Below are positions 6,247 to 7,244 of a stretch of DNA of 7,244 nucleotides, piece after piece. The stretch's first letter is position 1, and each line of letters opens with the position of its first letter. This DNA comes from Chloroflexota bacterium. Lineage in GTDB: Bacteria > Chloroflexota > Anaerolineae > Anaerolineales > Villigracilaceae. The DNA is taken from assembly GCA_016191985.1 (NCBI GenBank), contig JACPVB010000287.1:1-7244 (forward strand). Reading direction: 5' to 3'. The translations under genes were made by a program, and so were the position numbers. The notes under the pieces are model-generated. The model saw only the letters and a program-made list of their open reading frames with translations, was not told the DNA's origin and made no database searches.

Positions 6247-7244
6247 CTATACTTCGATTGGGTTTACACTCAATTTTTGATTTTTATCGGGAATATAAAA
6301 CAGATTTAACGCCGAAGCCAGGTAAATCATTAAGTAACCTAAAATTGCGGTGATAGGCGGGATATTCAACAAGTATTCAAATACTCGGTTGGAGTTAATT
6401 AAAGCTGTCCCTGAAAGAGTGAGGAAAAGGATTGCATACCCAACGTCACTCTCTTTCTGTGTTGAAAGCAACAGGTATACGATTGGTGCCAGCAAAAAGA
6501 CATGGTGGTGATACCAGATCAAACTGGAACTGATTGTCATTGTTACAATGCCGAAGTTGAGGGCCGCAGTAGCATTGACGTGCTTTCGAGAGTGGACAAG
6601 CGCCACAATCCAGAAAACAAGTGCGAACGTGGAAAACAAAGGCCTGATCCACTCAATGTCACTGCCTGCCAGCCATTTGACCAGAGTATCAATGGTCTGG
6701 TTATTCATGCCCGGATAACCCCTGGTGACCTCGGGCAGGATTTTCAGGAAATCAAACCAGGTTGGGAGACCAAAAAGGAAAATTGAAAGTGTTGCTAGAA
6801 ACAACAGGTAAAGGGATATTCGAATTAAGCGCTGCCAATCACTGCGGAGGAGGGGATAAGCGACCAGCAGTATAGGCGAGATTTTGATTGAAATGGCGGC
6901 AGCTAATCCGAAATCTCCGATCCAGTTGTAGCGGGGATCAGAGACGCCCAGAATGAACAGTGCGATTCCAAGCAACACCAGAGAGTTGACCTGTCCAATC
7001 GTAAGTTGTTCCCAAAAAGGCGCATAGAATATTGTTCCAACGGCGAGGTATTTCATTGCGGGTTGGCCGATTTGATTTGGGGAAAGCTTGAAGATAAGTA
7101 GTACGGAGAGCAACAAGCTAATGATGTTGATTGCTGTCCATATCTCGATGGGGTGTTTCGTTTTCTGTAATGGGGCAAAGACCAGTAGTGCGGTTGGCGG
7201 GTAAATAAAAGATGAACCGATCTCGAAAGGCTGATAGGCATTCT
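6247..7244 (-). CDS. GT87-type polytopic membrane glycosyltransferase, C-terminal part (start beyond right edge)
   Basis: The frame is open from the right edge to a TAG at 6249-6247, giving 331 visible residues; the N-terminus is missing. The protein is strongly hydrophobic, with about eight or nine predicted membrane helices. Numbered from the first visible residue, it shows FIYPP (12-16), TIGQVNSLVLLG (81-92), an ISIKISP segment (117-123) and WYHHH (243-247). These resemble the YPP, GQxN, Lys-Pro and His-His positions of GT87/DUF2029 polyprenyl-phosphate-sugar mannosyl- or arabinosyltransferases. Such enzymes transfer a sugar from a lipid-linked donor to a glycan or lipid on the outer face of the membrane; donor and acceptor here cannot be told. 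A TTG at 7116 is not the start, because 42 conserved-looking codons precede it, including the YPP motif. Base composition is visibly lower in GC than the genes to its left. Family assignment is good but by eye only. Confidence 0.78.
   Translation of the reverse strand, partial: NAYQPFEIGSSFIYPPTALLVFAPLQKTKHPIEIWTAINIISLLLSVLLIFKLSPNQIGQPAMKYLAVGTIFYAPFWEQLTIGQVNSLVLLGIALFILGVSDPRYNWIGDFGLAAAISIKISPILLVAYPLLRSDWQRLIRISLYLLFLATLSIFLFGLPTWFDFLKILPEVTRGYPGMNNQTIDTLVKWLAGSDIEWIRPLFSTFALVFWIVALVHSRKHVNATAALNFGIVTMTISSSLIWYHHHVFLLAPIVYLLLSTQKESDVGYAILFLTLSGTALINSNRVFEYLLNIPPITAILGYLMIYLASALNLFYIPDKNQKLSVNPIEV

Noticed and set aside
7114..7116. TTG at 7116 as the start of the GT87 protein.
   Set aside because: The frame stays open to the window edge and the upstream codons encode a family-like FIYPP segment, so the gene is truncated by the window.
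1..7244. CRISPR arrays, tRNA/rRNA genes, transposon ends, integrase or long direct repeats.
   Set aside because: Reading both strands by eye showed none; the only clear inverted repeats are the two terminators and a short palindrome in the divergent promoter region.

Overview
The window looks like chromosomal DNA of a bacterium of moderate GC (about half GC by eye). The protein repertoire suggests a Chloroflexota member, probably of the Anaerolineae type: a monofunctional proline dehydrogenase, a membrane-anchored serine hydrolase with a PG_binding_4-like region, a COG1579 zinc-ribbon protein, a NACHT-HEAT protein and an SsnA-like aminohydrolase. That taxonomic placement is inferred from remembered family resemblance, not from a marker gene or a search. 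I see no rRNA, tRNA, insertion sequence, CRISPR array or integrase.

Layout from left to right. Bases 1-3547 hold a tight minus-strand gene set, read right to left: a coiled-coil zinc-ribbon protein (2846-3547), a membrane-anchored NACHT NTPase with C-terminal HEAT repeats (290-2836), and the first 95 codons of an SsnA-like amidohydrolase that runs off the left edge. The gaps are 9 and 2 bases, so this is almost certainly one operon. Its promoter appears to lie directly against the first start codon. Bases 3571-3614 are a strong intrinsic terminator that closes the next gene upstream. Bases 3621-5111 encode a membrane-anchored, beta-lactamase-fold serine hydrolase on the minus strand. Bases 5112-5225 are a divergent promoter region. 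Bases 5226-6185 (plus strand) encode proline dehydrogenase, followed by a terminator at 6206-6236. Bases 6247-7244 (minus strand) hold the C-terminal 331 residues of a polytopic GT87-type glycosyltransferase whose start lies beyond the right edge. No stretch over 300 bases lacks a gene.

Functions. Proline dehydrogenase starts proline catabolism. The serine hydrolase and GT87 enzyme belong to the cell envelope. SsnA-like enzymes are presumed to act on nitrogenous or purine-like substrates. The least explained part is the operon at 1-3547: a membrane-tethered signal-transduction NTPase (STAND class) lies between a coiled-coil zinc-ribbon protein and a predicted metal-dependent aminohydrolase. 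This is the best candidate for an undescribed functional unit, but nothing in the sequence proves that the three proteins work together, and no toxic effector domain or phage-defence neighbour is visible.
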